64,000 nt of DNA from Burkholderia sp. BCC0506 (GCF_902833145.1 NZ_CADFEN010000008.1:62001-126000); one strand, 5' to 3'; positions 55,109 to 63,829 are shown, counted from the first letter of the stretch. Program-made: numbers and translations. The notes: generated from the letters alone by a model not told the origin.

Positions 55109-55267
55109 CTCATACGTAGTTATCCGCTTGTAAGCGGCCCCCGTCGCGCGGAATACTACGGCCCATCGTCGCGGCTTCTGCGAGGCCGCGGCACGACGCA
55201 TCGACGTCACGCGGGTTCGGCCCCTCGCCGCATCCACTCAAAAACACATTGGAGACCAGGAGACGCC

Positions 55268-57346
55268 ATGAATCGGGCTTCCAGTACCCTGCTCTGGATC
55301 GCGGTCGCGCTGCTCGGCGCGTTCGCATTCGGCACGATCGCACTCGCGCACGGCGAGCGCGTCAGTGCCCTCTGGATCGTGATCGCCGCAGTCTGCGTGT
55401 ATCTGATCGCGTATCGCTTCTACAGCCGTTTCATCGCCAGCAAGGTCATGCAGCTCGACGGGCTGCGGATGACGCCGGCGGTCAAGTACAACGACGGCCT
55501 CGACTACGTGCCGACCAACAAGTACGTGCTGTTCGGCCATCACTTCGCCGCGATCGCCGGCGCTGGTCCGCTCGTCGGCCCCGTGCTCGCCGCGCAGATG
55601 GGCTACACGCCGGGCATGCTGTGGATCCTCGCCGGCGTCGTGTTCGCCGGCGCGGTGCAGGACTTCATCGTGCTGTTCATCTCGACGCGCCGCGACGGCC
55701 GCTCGCTCGGCGATCTCGTCAAGATGGAGCTCGGTACGGTGCCCGGCGTGATCGCGCTGTTCGGCGCGTTCCTGATCATGGTGATCATCCTCGCGGTGCT
55801 CGCGCTGATCGTCGTGAAGGCGCTGACCAATTCGCCGTGGGGCACGTTCACCGTCGCCGCGACGATTCCGATCGCGCTGTTCATGGGCGTCTATACGCGC
55901 TACATCCGCCCGGGCCGCATCGGCGAAGTGTCGATCATCGGCTTCGTGCTGCTGATGGCGTCGATCGCGTTCGGCCAGACCGTGCACGATTCGCCCGCGC
56001 TCGCCGCGTGGTTCACGTTCAGCGGCACGCAGCTCACGTGGATCCTGATCGGCTACGGCTTCGTCGCGTCGGTGCTGCCGGTGTGGCTGCTGCTCGCGCC
56101 GCGCGACTACCTGTCGACGTTCCTGAAGATCGGCACGATCCTCGGCCTCGCGATCGGCATCCTGGTCGTCGCGCCGGAACTGAAGATGCCCGCGCTGACG
56201 AAGTTCGTCGACGGCACGGGCCCGGTGTGGTCGGGCAACCTGTTCCCGTTCCTGTTCATCACGATCGCGTGCGGCGCGGTGTCGGGCTTCCACGCGCTGA
56301 TCTCGTCGGGCACGACGCCGAAGCTGATCGACAACGAAACCAACGCGCGCTTCATCGGTTACGGCGCGATGCTGATGGAATCGTTCGTCGCGATCATGGC
56401 GCTGGTCGCCGCGTGCGTGATCGAGCCGGGCATCTACTTCGCGATGAACGCGCCGGCCGCCGTCCTCGGCTCGACGCCGGAAGCGGTCGCGAACACCGTC
56501 ACGCAATGGGGCTTCGTGCTGACGCCCGACATGCTGACGCAGACGGCCAAGGCCGTCGGCGAAACGACGATCATCGCGCGTGCGGGCGGCGCGCCGACGC
56601 TGGCCGTCGGCATGGCGCACATCCTGCACCAGGTGATCGGCGGCGAAGCGATGATGGCGTTCTGGTATCACTTCGCGATCCTGTTCGAGGCGCTGTTCAT
56701 CCTGACGGCCGTCGACGCGGGCACGCGTGCGGGCCGCTTCATGCTGCAGGACCTGCTCGGCACGTTCCACCCGGCGCTCAAGCGCACCGAGTCGCTGCCC
56801 GCGAACCTCGTCGCCACCGCGCTGTGCGTGGCCGCATGGGGCTACTTCCTGTACCAGGGCGTGGTCGATCCGCTCGGCGGCATCAACACGCTGTGGCCGC
56901 TGTTCGGCATCTCGAACCAGATGCTCGCGGCGATCGCGCTGGTTCTCGGCACCGTCGTGCTGTTCAAGATGAAACGCGAGCGCTATGCGTGGGTGACGAT
57001 CGTGCCGACCGCGTGGCTCTTGATCTGCACGCTGACGGCCGGCTGGCAGAAGATTTTCGACGCGAACCCGAAGGTCAGCTTCCTCGCGCACGCCGCGAAG
57101 CTGCAGGCCGCGGTGGACGAGGGCAAGGTGCTCGCGCCGGCGAAGTCGATCGCGCAGATGAAGCGGATCATCTTCAACGACTACATCGATGCGGCGCTGG
57201 CCGGGTTGTTCATCTTCGTCGTCGTGAGCATCGCGGTGTACGGCCTGCTCGCCGTGCTGCGCGCGCGCCGCGAGTCGAAGCCGACCGTGCGCGAGACGCC
57301 GTACGAAGCGATGCCGGCCGCGCAGGCGCTCGGCAGCGGACGCTAA
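55268..57346 (+). CDS. cstA: CstA-family pyruvate/peptide transporter (carbon starvation protein)
   Basis: 692 residues with about 16-18 membrane helices and the CstA landmarks: IAYRFYSRFIASKVMQLD, HHFAAIAGAGPLVGPVLAAQMGYTPG, IISTRRDGRSLG-type loop, and GTRAGRFMLQDLLG. Family members in E. coli (CstA, BtsT) are pyruvate or peptide importers at the inner membrane. GGAGACCAGGAG lies before the ATG. It is co-transcribed with the small YbdD-like gene. The inverted repeat upstream implies regulation. Confidence 0.94.
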   Translation: MNRASSTLLWIAVALLGAFAFGTIALAHGERVSALWIVIAAVCVYLIAYRFYSRFIASKVMQLDGLRMTPAVKYNDGLDYVPTNKYVLFGHHFAAIAGAGPLVGPVLAAQMGYTPGMLWILAGVVFAGAVQDFIVLFISTRRDGRSLGDLVKMELGTVPGVIALFGAFLIMVIILAVLALIVVKALTNSPWGTFTVAATIPIALFMGVYTRYIRPGRIGEVSIIGFVLLMASIAFGQTVHDSPALAAWFTFSGTQLTWILIGYGFVASVLPVWLLLAPRDYLSTFLKIGTILGLAIGILVVAPELKMPALTKFVDGTGPVWSGNLFPFLFITIACGAVSGFHALISSGTTPKLIDNETNARFIGYGAMLMESFVAIMALVAACVIEPGIYFAMNAPAAVLGSTPEAVANTVTQWGFVLTPDMLTQTAKAVGETTIIARAGGAPTLAVGMAHILHQVIGGEAMMAFWYHFAILFEALFILTAVDAGTRAGRFMLQDLLGTFHPALKRTESLPANLVATALCVAAWGYFLYQGVVDPLGGINTLWPLFGISNQMLAAIALVLGTVVLFKMKRERYAWVTIVPTAWLLICTLTAGWQKIFDANPKVSFLAHAAKLQAAVDEGKVLAPAKSIAQMKRIIFNDYIDAALAGLFIFVVVSIAVYGLLAVLRARRESKPTVRETPYEAMPAAQALGSGR

Positions 57347-57358
57347 CGGGAGGCCGCG

Positions 57359-57565
57359 ATGTTCACCGATCTCGGTAGCGACTTGCGCAGTGCGGGGCGT
57401 TACCTCGGGCAGGCGTTGCGGCTGATGGTCGGCCTGCCCGACTACGATACCTACGTCGCGCACATGCGCGACACCCATCCGGACCGCGAGCCGATGACGT
57501 ACGAGGAATTTTTCCGCGAGCGTCAGAATGCGCGGTACGGGTCGGGCGCCGGGAAGTGTTGCTGA
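57359..57565 (+). CDS. YbdD/YjiX family small protein (CstA partner, DUF466)
   Basis: 68 residues, 12 bases after cstA. DUF466 signature: [48 protein letters not shown], ending in the usual CC dipeptide. In E. coli YbdD and YjiX are needed for the activity of CstA and BtsT. Followed by a strong intrinsic terminator. Confidence 0.93.
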   Translation: MFTDLGSDLRSAGRYLGQALRLMVGLPDYDTYVAHMRDTHPDREPMTYEEFFRERQNARYGSGAGKCC

Positions 57566-57614
57566 ACCGGGCCGTTTCAATGACCTGACGAATCGGTTCG
57601 GTTATCGAACGGGA

Positions 57615-57648
57615 AGCGCCGCGACGGATGTCGCGGCGCTTTTTCTTT
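57615..57648 (+). terminator. Rho-independent terminator of the cstA operon
   Basis: AGCGCCGCGAC-GGAT-GTCGCGGCGCT, a perfect 11-bp stem with a tetraloop, followed by TTTTCTTT. It lies 50 bases after the YbdD-like stop codon. Confidence 0.88.
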
Positions 57649-57773
57649 GGTGGCGCCGGCGGCACACCTCGCACGGCGGCTGGGCGCCGTTTGCCCGGGC
57701 GCAGCACGGCGATATCCGGCCGCCGGTATCATGGAGCTCCCTCTTTTTCCGATGGACCGCAGGAGAACACGTC

Positions 57774-58394
57774 GTGCATGTCGGTGAGCGTTTCAACAGT
57801 ATTTCCCATCTCGTCGGCGCGGTGCTGTCGGTGGCCGGCCTCGTCGCGCTCGTGACGATGGGCGCGCTCGAAGGCGACCCGTACAAGGTGGTGAGCTTCA
57901 GCGTGTATGGCGCGATGCTGATCCTGCTCTACGCGATCTCGACCGCATATCACAGCGTGCGCAACCCGCGCCTGAAGGCGATCCTGCAGAAATGCGACCA
58001 TTCGGCGATCTACCTGCTGATCGCCGGCAGCTATACGCCGTTCACGCTGGTCACGTTACGCGGCCCGTGGGGCTGGTCGCTGTTCGGCGTCAGTTGGGGG
58101 CTCGCGGTGTTCGGTATCGTGCAGGAGCTCACGCTCGGGCGCCGCACGCGCCTGCTGTCGATGATCCTGTACGTGCTGATGGGCTGGCTCGCGCTCGTCG
58201 CCGTGCGGCCGCTGCTCCATGCGCTGCCGCCAATCGGCACCGCGTGGCTCGTGGCCGGCGGCGTGATCTACAGCGCGGGGATCTACTTCTTCGTCAACGA
58301 CGAACGCATTCGCCACGGGCACGGCATCTGGCATCTTTTCGTGCTGGCCGGCAGCCTGTGCCAGTTCGTCAGTGTCGCGATGTATGTCGCGTGA
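57774..58394 (+). CDS. trhA: Hemolysin III/TrhA-family membrane protein
   Basis: 206 residues from a GTG at 57774 with AGGAG ten bases upstream. Seven membrane helices and the HlyIII/PAQR marks are seen: FNSISHLVGAVLS, STAYHSVRN, CDHSAIYLLIAGSYTPFTL and GHGIWHLFVLAGS (the histidines and Asp/Ser form the zinc-binding core). Despite the name, the family is linked to membrane-lipid homeostasis (TrhA), not hemolysis. It stands alone after the cstA terminator. Confidence 0.92.
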   Translation: MHVGERFNSISHLVGAVLSVAGLVALVTMGALEGDPYKVVSFSVYGAMLILLYAISTAYHSVRNPRLKAILQKCDHSAIYLLIAGSYTPFTLVTLRGPWGWSLFGVSWGLAVFGIVQELTLGRRTRLLSMILYVLMGWLALVAVRPLLHALPPIGTAWLVAGGVIYSAGIYFFVNDERIRHGHGIWHLFVLAGSLCQFVSVAMYVA

Positions 58395-58453
58395 GCGGCG
58401 TGGGGCGATGAGCCTGTCATGCTCCGCGCGTGGCGAGTCGGCCGGAGAATGCG

Positions 58454-58879
58454 CTACTGACGCGCGACGGCCCGCAGCGCGCTGAACCCGATCCACCCCC
58501 AGTAAACGCGATGATGCGCGATCAACCCGTCGCGCAGGTCCATCACCTCGACGAGATCCACCTGGTCGCCGTTCGGCGTTGCGCGCGGGTATTCCCAGAC
58601 GAGCTGGCGACCGTTCGAGAAGAACAGCCCGGTCCGGTACCAGCGTCCGAGCTTGTTGTCCGGATTGCGCAGGCCGGCCGCGAAGAACGCGCCGATCGCG
58701 GCCTTGCCGTGCAGCACGCCCGAGCCGTGCGCGGGCAGCGTGGCGACGACGAGCGGGGTTTCGAGCACCGCGTCGTCGGCATACAGCGACATCAGTGCGT
58801 CGAGGTCGCGGGCGACGACGGCTGCGTGCCAGTCTTCATGGATGCGCCGGGCGTCGGCGTTGGTGTCTGCGGCTGTCAT
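58454..58879 (-). CDS. SnoaL-like/NTF2-fold protein
   Basis: 141 residues from the ATG at 58879 (a longer frame to 58912 is possible). NTF2-like pattern: RRIHEDWHAAVVARDLDALMSLYADDAVLETPLV, GKAAIGAFFAAGLR and EVMDLRDGLIAHHRVYWGWIGF. No signal peptide, so cytoplasmic. Function unknown; it lies 118 bases downstream of the DOPA-dioxygenase-like gene on the same strand. Confidence 0.85.
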   Translation of the reverse strand: MTAADTNADARRIHEDWHAAVVARDLDALMSLYADDAVLETPLVVATLPAHGSGVLHGKAAIGAFFAAGLRNPDNKLGRWYRTGLFFSNGRQLVWEYPRATPNGDQVDLVEVMDLRDGLIAHHRVYWGWIGFSALRAVARQ

Positions 58880-58997
58880 GGCGGGTTTCCGGAAATCGAT
58901 CACGGAAACCACTGTAGGAGCGCGCCGCCGCGAGACGTTTCACGTCGACCCGAAACGTGGATGCACCACCGCGGTGGAGGCGGTCGGCCGTCGGCCC

Positions 58998-59351
58998 TTA
59001 GCCGGTCAGCGCGTCGAGATTCAACACATATGACTTGCCGATCCATACCGCGCAATCGCGATGGTCGCGCAGTTCGTCGTGCGTATTCGGATGCAGGAAG
59101 ATGTCGAGCCCGCCGTGGTTCAGCACGAGCCACGGCACGATCTCGTCGAATCGCGCGGCGTCGAACGCGATCTGGTACGACCAGGCCGGGTGCGGGCCGA
59201 CGAGGCGTTCGTGAAAGCGGCCGAGTTCGATGACCGCGCCGAAGCGCGCATCGACGACCTGGCGAAATGCCCAGGCCGCGTCGCGGCTCGCCGCATCGAA
59301 GTAGACGTGCGCGTGCCAGCTGTCGATGGCGGTATTGTCGAGGGCGACCAT
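58998..59351 (-). CDS. DOPA 4,5-dioxygenase family protein
   Basis: 117 residues, the full length of bacterial members of PF08883. It begins with SWHAHVYFDAASRDAAWAF, then ERLVGPHPAWSYQIAF, and LNHGGLDIFLHPNT, whose histidines are the likely iron ligands. Family members open the ring of DOPA or related catechols. A tyrosinase, which makes DOPA-type catechols, is encoded 2.4 kb away on the opposite strand. Confidence 0.88.
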   Translation of the reverse strand: MVALDNTAIDSWHAHVYFDAASRDAAWAFRQVVDARFGAVIELGRFHERLVGPHPAWSYQIAFDAARFDEIVPWLVLNHGGLDIFLHPNTHDELRDHRDCAVWIGKSYVLNLDALTG

Positions 59352-59838
59352 GGAGAGGCTCGGTTAAAAATGAAAACGCATGAGATGCCGTGCGAAACGG
59401 CCGATGCGTGATTATCGCGCGTCCTTGTCGCTTGCGTCGTGTCGCAATTCGGCAAGCCGATGCGGATGATTTGTCCGGCATCGGAAGATCTGATGATCCG
59501 ATGAAACCGTTTCGGCGCTGTCCGCGTGCGCGATATCACGACGAAAGCCTTGCCGGCAGGCGCGCGGGCCGCAATCGCGCCGGCAACACGTCATTTCGGA
59601 AATTGAAAGAGCGCAGGCGCGCCCCATCGGATCGCCGGTAAAAATCCGATCATATCGTTGAATGAAATAAAGAAATTCCGTTTCGAAGGGATGCGCGAAT
59701 GACGCGGCTCGTACGCCGAATGCACGGCTGAAAATAACAATTGCGGATTCGGCTATTCAAGCGGGATGCGGCCCGACATACGATGATTTCAACGCATCGA
59801 TGCTGGATCGATGCGGGGACAACCATCTGGAGGCCATT
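59352..59838. other. Long intergenic region before the DUF4148 gene
   Basis: 487 bases without a supported gene. The right half (about 59640-59800) is AT-rich for this genome and probably holds the DUF4148 promoter. Short open frames here lack ribosome sites and family features. Confidence 0.5.
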
Positions 59839-60216
59839 ATGCGATCCCTCGTTCCCGTTGCCGTTCTTTCCTGCGCACTCGTTGCGCTGCCCGCCGTCAG
59901 CTTCGCGCAATCGATCGGCGCTGGCGACACCCCGAATGCCACGCCGTTGACCTGGTCGGCGGCGCGTGCCGAAACCGACGCGCAACTGATGCAGATGACG
60001 CGTGCCGGTTATCGGGCGACGACGGCCGGCAACCAGAACTATCCGCTCGCGATGCAGCGTGCGCTCGAGCGCGTGTACAACCCGGTGCCCAACCGATGGC
60101 CCGAAGAGAAGGCCGCGATGGAAGCGCGGGCAGCCCGCGACGCGCAGAGCGGGCATCCGGTGAAGGCGTTCTTCGTGAAAACCGCGTACTACCTGAAGGG
60201 CGAGAACACGTTTTGA
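59839..60216 (+). CDS. DUF4148 domain-containing exported protein
   Basis: 125 residues from the ATG at 59839 with GGAGG nearby. The signal peptide ends VSFAQ. LTWSAARAETDAQLMQMTRAGYRATTAGNQNYPLAMQRALERVY is the DUF4148 core, a small periplasmic domain abundant in Burkholderia and related genera, with unknown role. It is followed 14 bases later by a small gene with a full Shine-Dalgarno, so at least three genes are likely co-transcribed. Confidence 0.87.
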   Translation: MRSLVPVAVLSCALVALPAVSFAQSIGAGDTPNATPLTWSAARAETDAQLMQMTRAGYRATTAGNQNYPLAMQRALERVYNPVPNRWPEEKAAMEARAARDAQSGHPVKAFFVKTAYYLKGENTF

Positions 60217-60230
60217 GGCAGGAGGCGAAC

Positions 60231-60443
60231 ATGGCATGCCCCAACCGATCGGCCGGCGCGTGGCGTGCGTCGGCGATACGCAGGCTGCCGGAAGCGGGCG
60301 CGATGCGACGGCGCGCCGATTTGCACGGCATGCGGCGCCGGACGCACGCCCTGCGCGACGCGGGCCGCAGCGCCGTCGTGTGCCGCGGCGCGTGGCCGGG
60401 GTCGGCGGAGGACGACGCGCCTGCGAGCGAGGGCGAATCGTGA
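60231..60443 (+). CDS. Small Arg-rich protein, unknown
   Basis: 70 residues. The ATG at 60231 has AGGAGG nine bases upstream, as strong as any in the window, and its TGA overlaps the GTG of the next gene (GTGA). This supports a real, translationally coupled gene although nothing in the sequence is recognised. It has an N-terminal basic part (RASAIRRL; RRRADLHGMRRRTHALRD), one pair of cysteines and an acidic C-terminus (EDDAPASEGES). Confidence 0.6.
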   Translation: MACPNRSAGAWRASAIRRLPEAGAMRRRADLHGMRRRTHALRDAGRSAVVCRGAWPGSAEDDAPASEGES

Positions 60444-60919
60444 AAGCGGCCCGAAAAGGCCCGCGTCATCCGCCTTTGACGCGCGAATGGCTGCTGCCGC
60501 TGCCGCCGGCGCATGCACGCGACATCTCGCTGAAATGCCACATGGCGCTGGTCGCGCTGCGCGGCGAGCACGGCAGCGAAACGCTGCTGATGCGGCTGCG
60601 CACGAGCGTGTATCTGGTCTTCCTCGCGCTCGACGATGCGGTCGCTCCCGACGCGACCATCGACCTGTGCGTCGACGCGGAGCGCGTGCTCGACGCGAGC
60701 ATGGCACGCGCGGCGGAAAGCGGCGCATGGACGCTGCATGACGACGAATGCGCGGTGCTCGAACGCATACTGGCCGCGAACGACGCGTGCGTCGCGACGC
60801 TCACGCGGCATCGGCTGGCCGAGCTGTGGCGCCATGTCTGCACGTTTGCTTCCGCCGAACAGCCGGGGCTGGTCGCGCAGGCCGCGGCGAAGATGCGGGA
60901 GCCGGGCCGGCTGCACTGA
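60440..60919 (+). CDS. Hypothetical protein, coupled to the small Arg-rich gene
   Basis: 159 residues from a GTG at 60440. Mostly helical: TREWLLPLPPAHARDISLKCHMALVALRGEHGSETLLMRLRTSVYLVFLALDD, then LDASMARAAESGAWTLHDDECAVLERILAAND. No signal peptide, DNA-binding or catalytic motif was recognised. Proteins of this look are usually listed as conserved hypothetical in Burkholderia. The frame is open to 60236, but that part shows no family pattern. Confidence 0.75.
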   Translation: MKAARKGPRHPPLTREWLLPLPPAHARDISLKCHMALVALRGEHGSETLLMRLRTSVYLVFLALDDAVAPDATIDLCVDAERVLDASMARAAESGAWTLHDDECAVLERILAANDACVATLTRHRLAELWRHVCTFASAEQPGLVAQAAAKMREPGRLH

Positions 60920-61076
60920 ACCGTTGCAGTACGACCGGCCGCGGGCCGCGTTTCATACGTGTCCAATTCCCGGGCCGGACTCCGGACGGCCAATATCATC
61001 ACAGGAGCCGGACGGGTTCGGTCGACGACGATCGTGCGTGTCGGCGCGAACGCATTCGTTTTGGTCAGGAGGAGCG

Positions 61077-61337
61077 ATGGCGCTATACAAGATCGGCGGC
61101 TACTTTACGTGCGGAAGTGGCCGCGCCTTCAGCGAGACGCTGCCGCCCGGCAGCGAAGTGACGGTCGCGGGTATCTATCGATGCATCGTATGCGGCGACG
61201 AGATCGGCATTGCGAAGTGCCAGACGCTGCCGTCCGAGGACGCGCATCGGCACGATTTCGATGCGCCGTCCGACCCGCTGCTCGGCCCGCGGCCGACCGG
61301 GTGGCAACTGATTGCGGCGGCGGAATCGCGGCACTAG
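61077..61337 (+). CDS. Small Cys-rich (zinc-ribbon-like) protein
   Basis: 86 residues from the ATG at 61077 with AGGAGGAG upstream. YFTCGSG near the start and CIVCGDEIGIAKCQ in the middle give four cysteines that could bind zinc; HRHDF adds histidines. No other feature. Unknown role; stands alone between the two long gaps before the tyrosinase gene. Confidence 0.75.
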   Translation: MALYKIGGYFTCGSGRAFSETLPPGSEVTVAGIYRCIVCGDEIGIAKCQTLPSEDAHRHDFDAPSDPLLGPRPTGWQLIAAAESRH

Positions 61338-61710
61338 GCGAACGGTGCTCGCGCGCGCATCGAGCGATACGCTTTCGATTATTTCATTGTTTCGATACGT
61401 CGAACGATAATGGCGAGCGTTGATTTAATGATTCATCGATAAATGCGTTGAGCCTGATTTTCATTAATCAGGTCGTGGCGATATTGATTTTTGTAAATCT
61501 CAAAATTACTATCGAAAAAATCGTATTTCGTCGATCGGGATAGTCGTCGGATAAGCCGGGTACGAAAACGAATCCGAAAGGTTCGAATCATGCATGCGTT
61601 GGCGTTTCAGAAGTGCTGTGGCACGGAGTGCGCCGGATTCCGAAAGGGCGCATAGGCAGCAGCTGCGGTCGCGGCTGCGGCTCTCATGAAAAAACCAGGA
61701 GGATGACCAC
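61338..61710. other. AT-rich region upstream of the tyrosinase gene
   Basis: 373 bases, the most AT-rich stretch in the window. It holds the hairpin-like repeat at 61453-61472, several A/T runs (GAAAAAATCG near 61514) and the tyrosinase promoter. Such DNA is often bound by H-NS-like proteins (MvaT/BpH3 type) in Burkholderia. Confidence 0.6.
61453..61472. promoter_or_regulatory. Inverted repeat upstream of the tyrosinase gene
   Basis: CCTGATT-N6-AATCAGG, a perfect 7-6-7 repeat about 240 bases before the tyrosinase start. Its half-sites are those of the ferulate operator but turned the other way round. It may be a hairpin in the leader or an operator for another regulator. Confidence 0.45.
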
Positions 61711-63354
61711 ATGTCAGGCTATACACGGCGGAATTTCCTGACGACGGCCGCGGCTGCCGTCGGTGCTTCGATGCTTGCGCTGGACGGCAAGCGCGTGTTC
61801 GCGGAAGACGCCGCGAGCACGGCGGCACGTTACCGACGCTATAACGTGACGAGCCCAGAAGGGCGGCAAATGTTGCGCAGCTATGCACGCGGCGTCAGCG
61901 CGATGCTGCGGTTGCCGGCGAATCACCCGCAGAACTGGTTTCGCAACGCGTTTATTCACATGATGGATTGTCCGCACGGAAACTGGTGGTTTTACGTGTG
62001 GCATCGCGGCTATATCGGCTATTTCGAGCAGACCATCCGGGCCTTGAGCAACGATCCGCAATTCGCGTTGCCTTATTGGGACTGGACGCAATTGCCGGAA
62101 ATTCCGCAGGACATGTTCGAAGGCGTGCTCACGCCAACCGATGCCGCGTATCAGCCGTATACCGGTAATCTCGCGCGGTTCACGGCGTTCATCCAACCAG
62201 CACTGCAAGCGTACTGGAATACGCTGAGCAGCCCGCAGCGCGAGCAGCTGAAGCTGCGCGGCTACTCGACGTTCGATCAGTTGTGGAACGACGTGACCGG
62301 CTACGATCCGAGCCAGGACGCCGGTATCTCGGGCAACATGGCCTACGCGATCACGTGCGGCTCACGCTATCTGTCGCGCGACAATCCGAAGCTCGATCCG
62401 AAGACGGCCTACGATGTGTCGGCACCGGTCATTCGCGCCGGTTTGCAGCCGAGGCTCTACAACAGCCCCGACATCACGTTGAGCTTTACCAGCTCGCGCA
62501 CGCAGTCGCACGTGACCCAGCCGAACAAGGCGACCCAGTTCTCGATCCTCGAAGGCTTGCCGCACAACAAGGTGCACAACTACATCGGCGGTGTCGGACC
62601 GGTCTCACCCGGCCCGTTCGGCAACATGACGAACTTCCTGTCGCCGATCGATCCGATTTTCTTCCTGCACCACGCCAACATGGACCGGCTGTGGGACGAG
62701 TGGACGCGCAAGCAGATCGCGCTGGGCCTGCCGTCTCTGCCGACGGGCGCGGACTGGACGGCATTCGCGTCGGAACCGTTCCGTTTCTACGTCAGCGGAA
62801 GCGGCCAGTACGTGTCGGGCACGGCGGGCAACTACGTGAACATGGCCACGTTCGACTACGACTATCAGCGCCCGTTCGCCACCGACGCGCTGCCGGCGCA
62901 GCAGCCGCACGACGGGGCGATGCGCGAGACGCTCAGCATCAAGGGCGCGGCGAGCGCGGCCGGCGCATCGGTCGTAGTGCCGGCCCGGCTGATCCACGCG
63001 CTTCTGGAGGACGAGTCGCGGCCGGCCCTGGTCGCGAGCGTCACGGTGCCGCGTCCGCAGGGACTGTCGACCGCGCGCGAGTTCGATATATTGGTGAACG
63101 CGCCCGCCGACGTGACGCGGGTCGACGCGAACAGCCCGTACTACGCGGGGACGATTGCGTTCTTCGGTCCGGCGATGCACGGGATGGCGATGTCCCACGA
63201 CGCGGCGTTCTCGTTGCCGTTGCCGCGAACGCTCGGCGCGTTCGCGAACGTCACCGGCGAGAATGTGACGCTGAACGTCCGCGTGGTGCCGTCGGACGTG
63301 GGCGTCGCGCCGCGCGCGGTGCCGCTGCGCGCGCTGTCGGTGCATGCGTTCTAG
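61711..63354 (+). CDS. Tat-exported tyrosinase family protein
   Basis: 547 residues, ATG at 61711 with AGGAGG. A twin-arginine signal (TRRNFLTT) is followed by a type-3 copper centre. CuA: His83, His89 and His98 in FIHMMDCPHGNWWFYVWHRGY, with Cys87 two residues before His89 as in the Cys-x-His thioether of fungal enzymes. CuB: His285, His289 (LPHNKVHNYIGG) and His320/321 (DPIFFLHHANMDRLW). The C-terminal beta-rich domain (about 390-547) resembles the lid of zymogens. It oxidises mono- or diphenols outside the cytoplasm. Confidence 0.92.
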   Translation: MSGYTRRNFLTTAAAAVGASMLALDGKRVFAEDAASTAARYRRYNVTSPEGRQMLRSYARGVSAMLRLPANHPQNWFRNAFIHMMDCPHGNWWFYVWHRGYIGYFEQTIRALSNDPQFALPYWDWTQLPEIPQDMFEGVLTPTDAAYQPYTGNLARFTAFIQPALQAYWNTLSSPQREQLKLRGYSTFDQLWNDVTGYDPSQDAGISGNMAYAITCGSRYLSRDNPKLDPKTAYDVSAPVIRAGLQPRLYNSPDITLSFTSSRTQSHVTQPNKATQFSILEGLPHNKVHNYIGGVGPVSPGPFGNMTNFLSPIDPIFFLHHANMDRLWDEWTRKQIALGLPSLPTGADWTAFASEPFRFYVSGSGQYVSGTAGNYVNMATFDYDYQRPFATDALPAQQPHDGAMRETLSIKGAASAAGASVVVPARLIHALLEDESRPALVASVTVPRPQGLSTAREFDILVNAPADVTRVDANSPYYAGTIAFFGPAMHGMAMSHDAAFSLPLPRTLGAFANVTGENVTLNVRVVPSDVGVAPRAVPLRALSVHAF

Positions 63355-63724
63355 GCGCACACCCATGGCGCCGGCGCTGCTCGCGCTGGCGGCCATGTGC
63401 GCGGCGGCCGGCGGGCGCGACGTCACGCTGGTGCTGCCGCGCGCGCCGCGCGCGGGCGATACGGTGTTCGTCGAAGTCGACGTCGGCGCGATCGGGGCGG
63501 GACAGGAGATCGACGTGCAAACGTCGTCCGGTGAGCGGCTCGGGACGATCTCGCCGTACGGCGTGAAGTCCGGCCGCGCGGCGGGTACCTATACGCTGCC
63601 GGTGCCGGCGGATGCCGTGTGCGGCAGGCGGCTCGCGCTTCGCATCACGATCACGCGGGCGAGCGGAGGCGCACGGGCGCCGGAGCCGCGCGAAGTGCCG
63701 GACATCAGGGCAGTCCTGCACTGA
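63344..63724 (+). CDS. Small exported partner of the tyrosinase
   Basis: 126 residues; its ATG overlaps the tyrosinase stop by 11 bases, and it is likely translationally coupled. A short N-terminal hydrophobic segment (MAPALLALAAMCAAAGG) could be a signal or anchor; an ATG at 63365 is an alternative start. The rest is a beta-rich domain (DVTLVLPRAPRAGDTVFVEVDVGAIGAGQEIDV) similar in style to the tyrosinase C-terminal domain. Not a recognised family. It could help copper loading or secretion, as MelC1 does in Streptomyces, but no copper motif is seen. Confidence 0.75.
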   Translation: MRSRRTPMAPALLALAAMCAAAGGRDVTLVLPRAPRAGDTVFVEVDVGAIGAGQEIDVQTSSGERLGTISPYGVKSGRAAGTYTLPVPADAVCGRRLALRITITRASGGARAPEPREVPDIRAVLH

Positions 63725-63749
63725 CAGACGGATGGACGAAACGCAAAAA

Positions 63750-63789
63750 GCACGAGGGCGCTCCGGATCGTTCCGGAGCGCCCTCGTGC
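63750..63789 (-). terminator. Rho-independent terminator of the gene at the right edge
   Basis: GCACGAGGGCGCTCCGGA pairs with its exact complement across a 4-base loop, an 18-bp stem. On the minus strand it is followed by TTTTT (complement of 63745-63749). It ends the minus-strand gene that runs in from the right; it may also stop read-through from the tyrosinase operon. Confidence 0.85.
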
Positions 63790-63829
63790 GGTGCGGCGCG
63801 GGATGGCCCGCGTCGCCGCGGGCCGATCG

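Noticed and set aside
61453-61472. Third copy of the ferulate operator
   Set aside because: The half-sites are in the opposite order (CCTGATT…AATCAGG) with a 6-base gap, so it does not fit the ATCAGG-N3-CCTGAT pattern.
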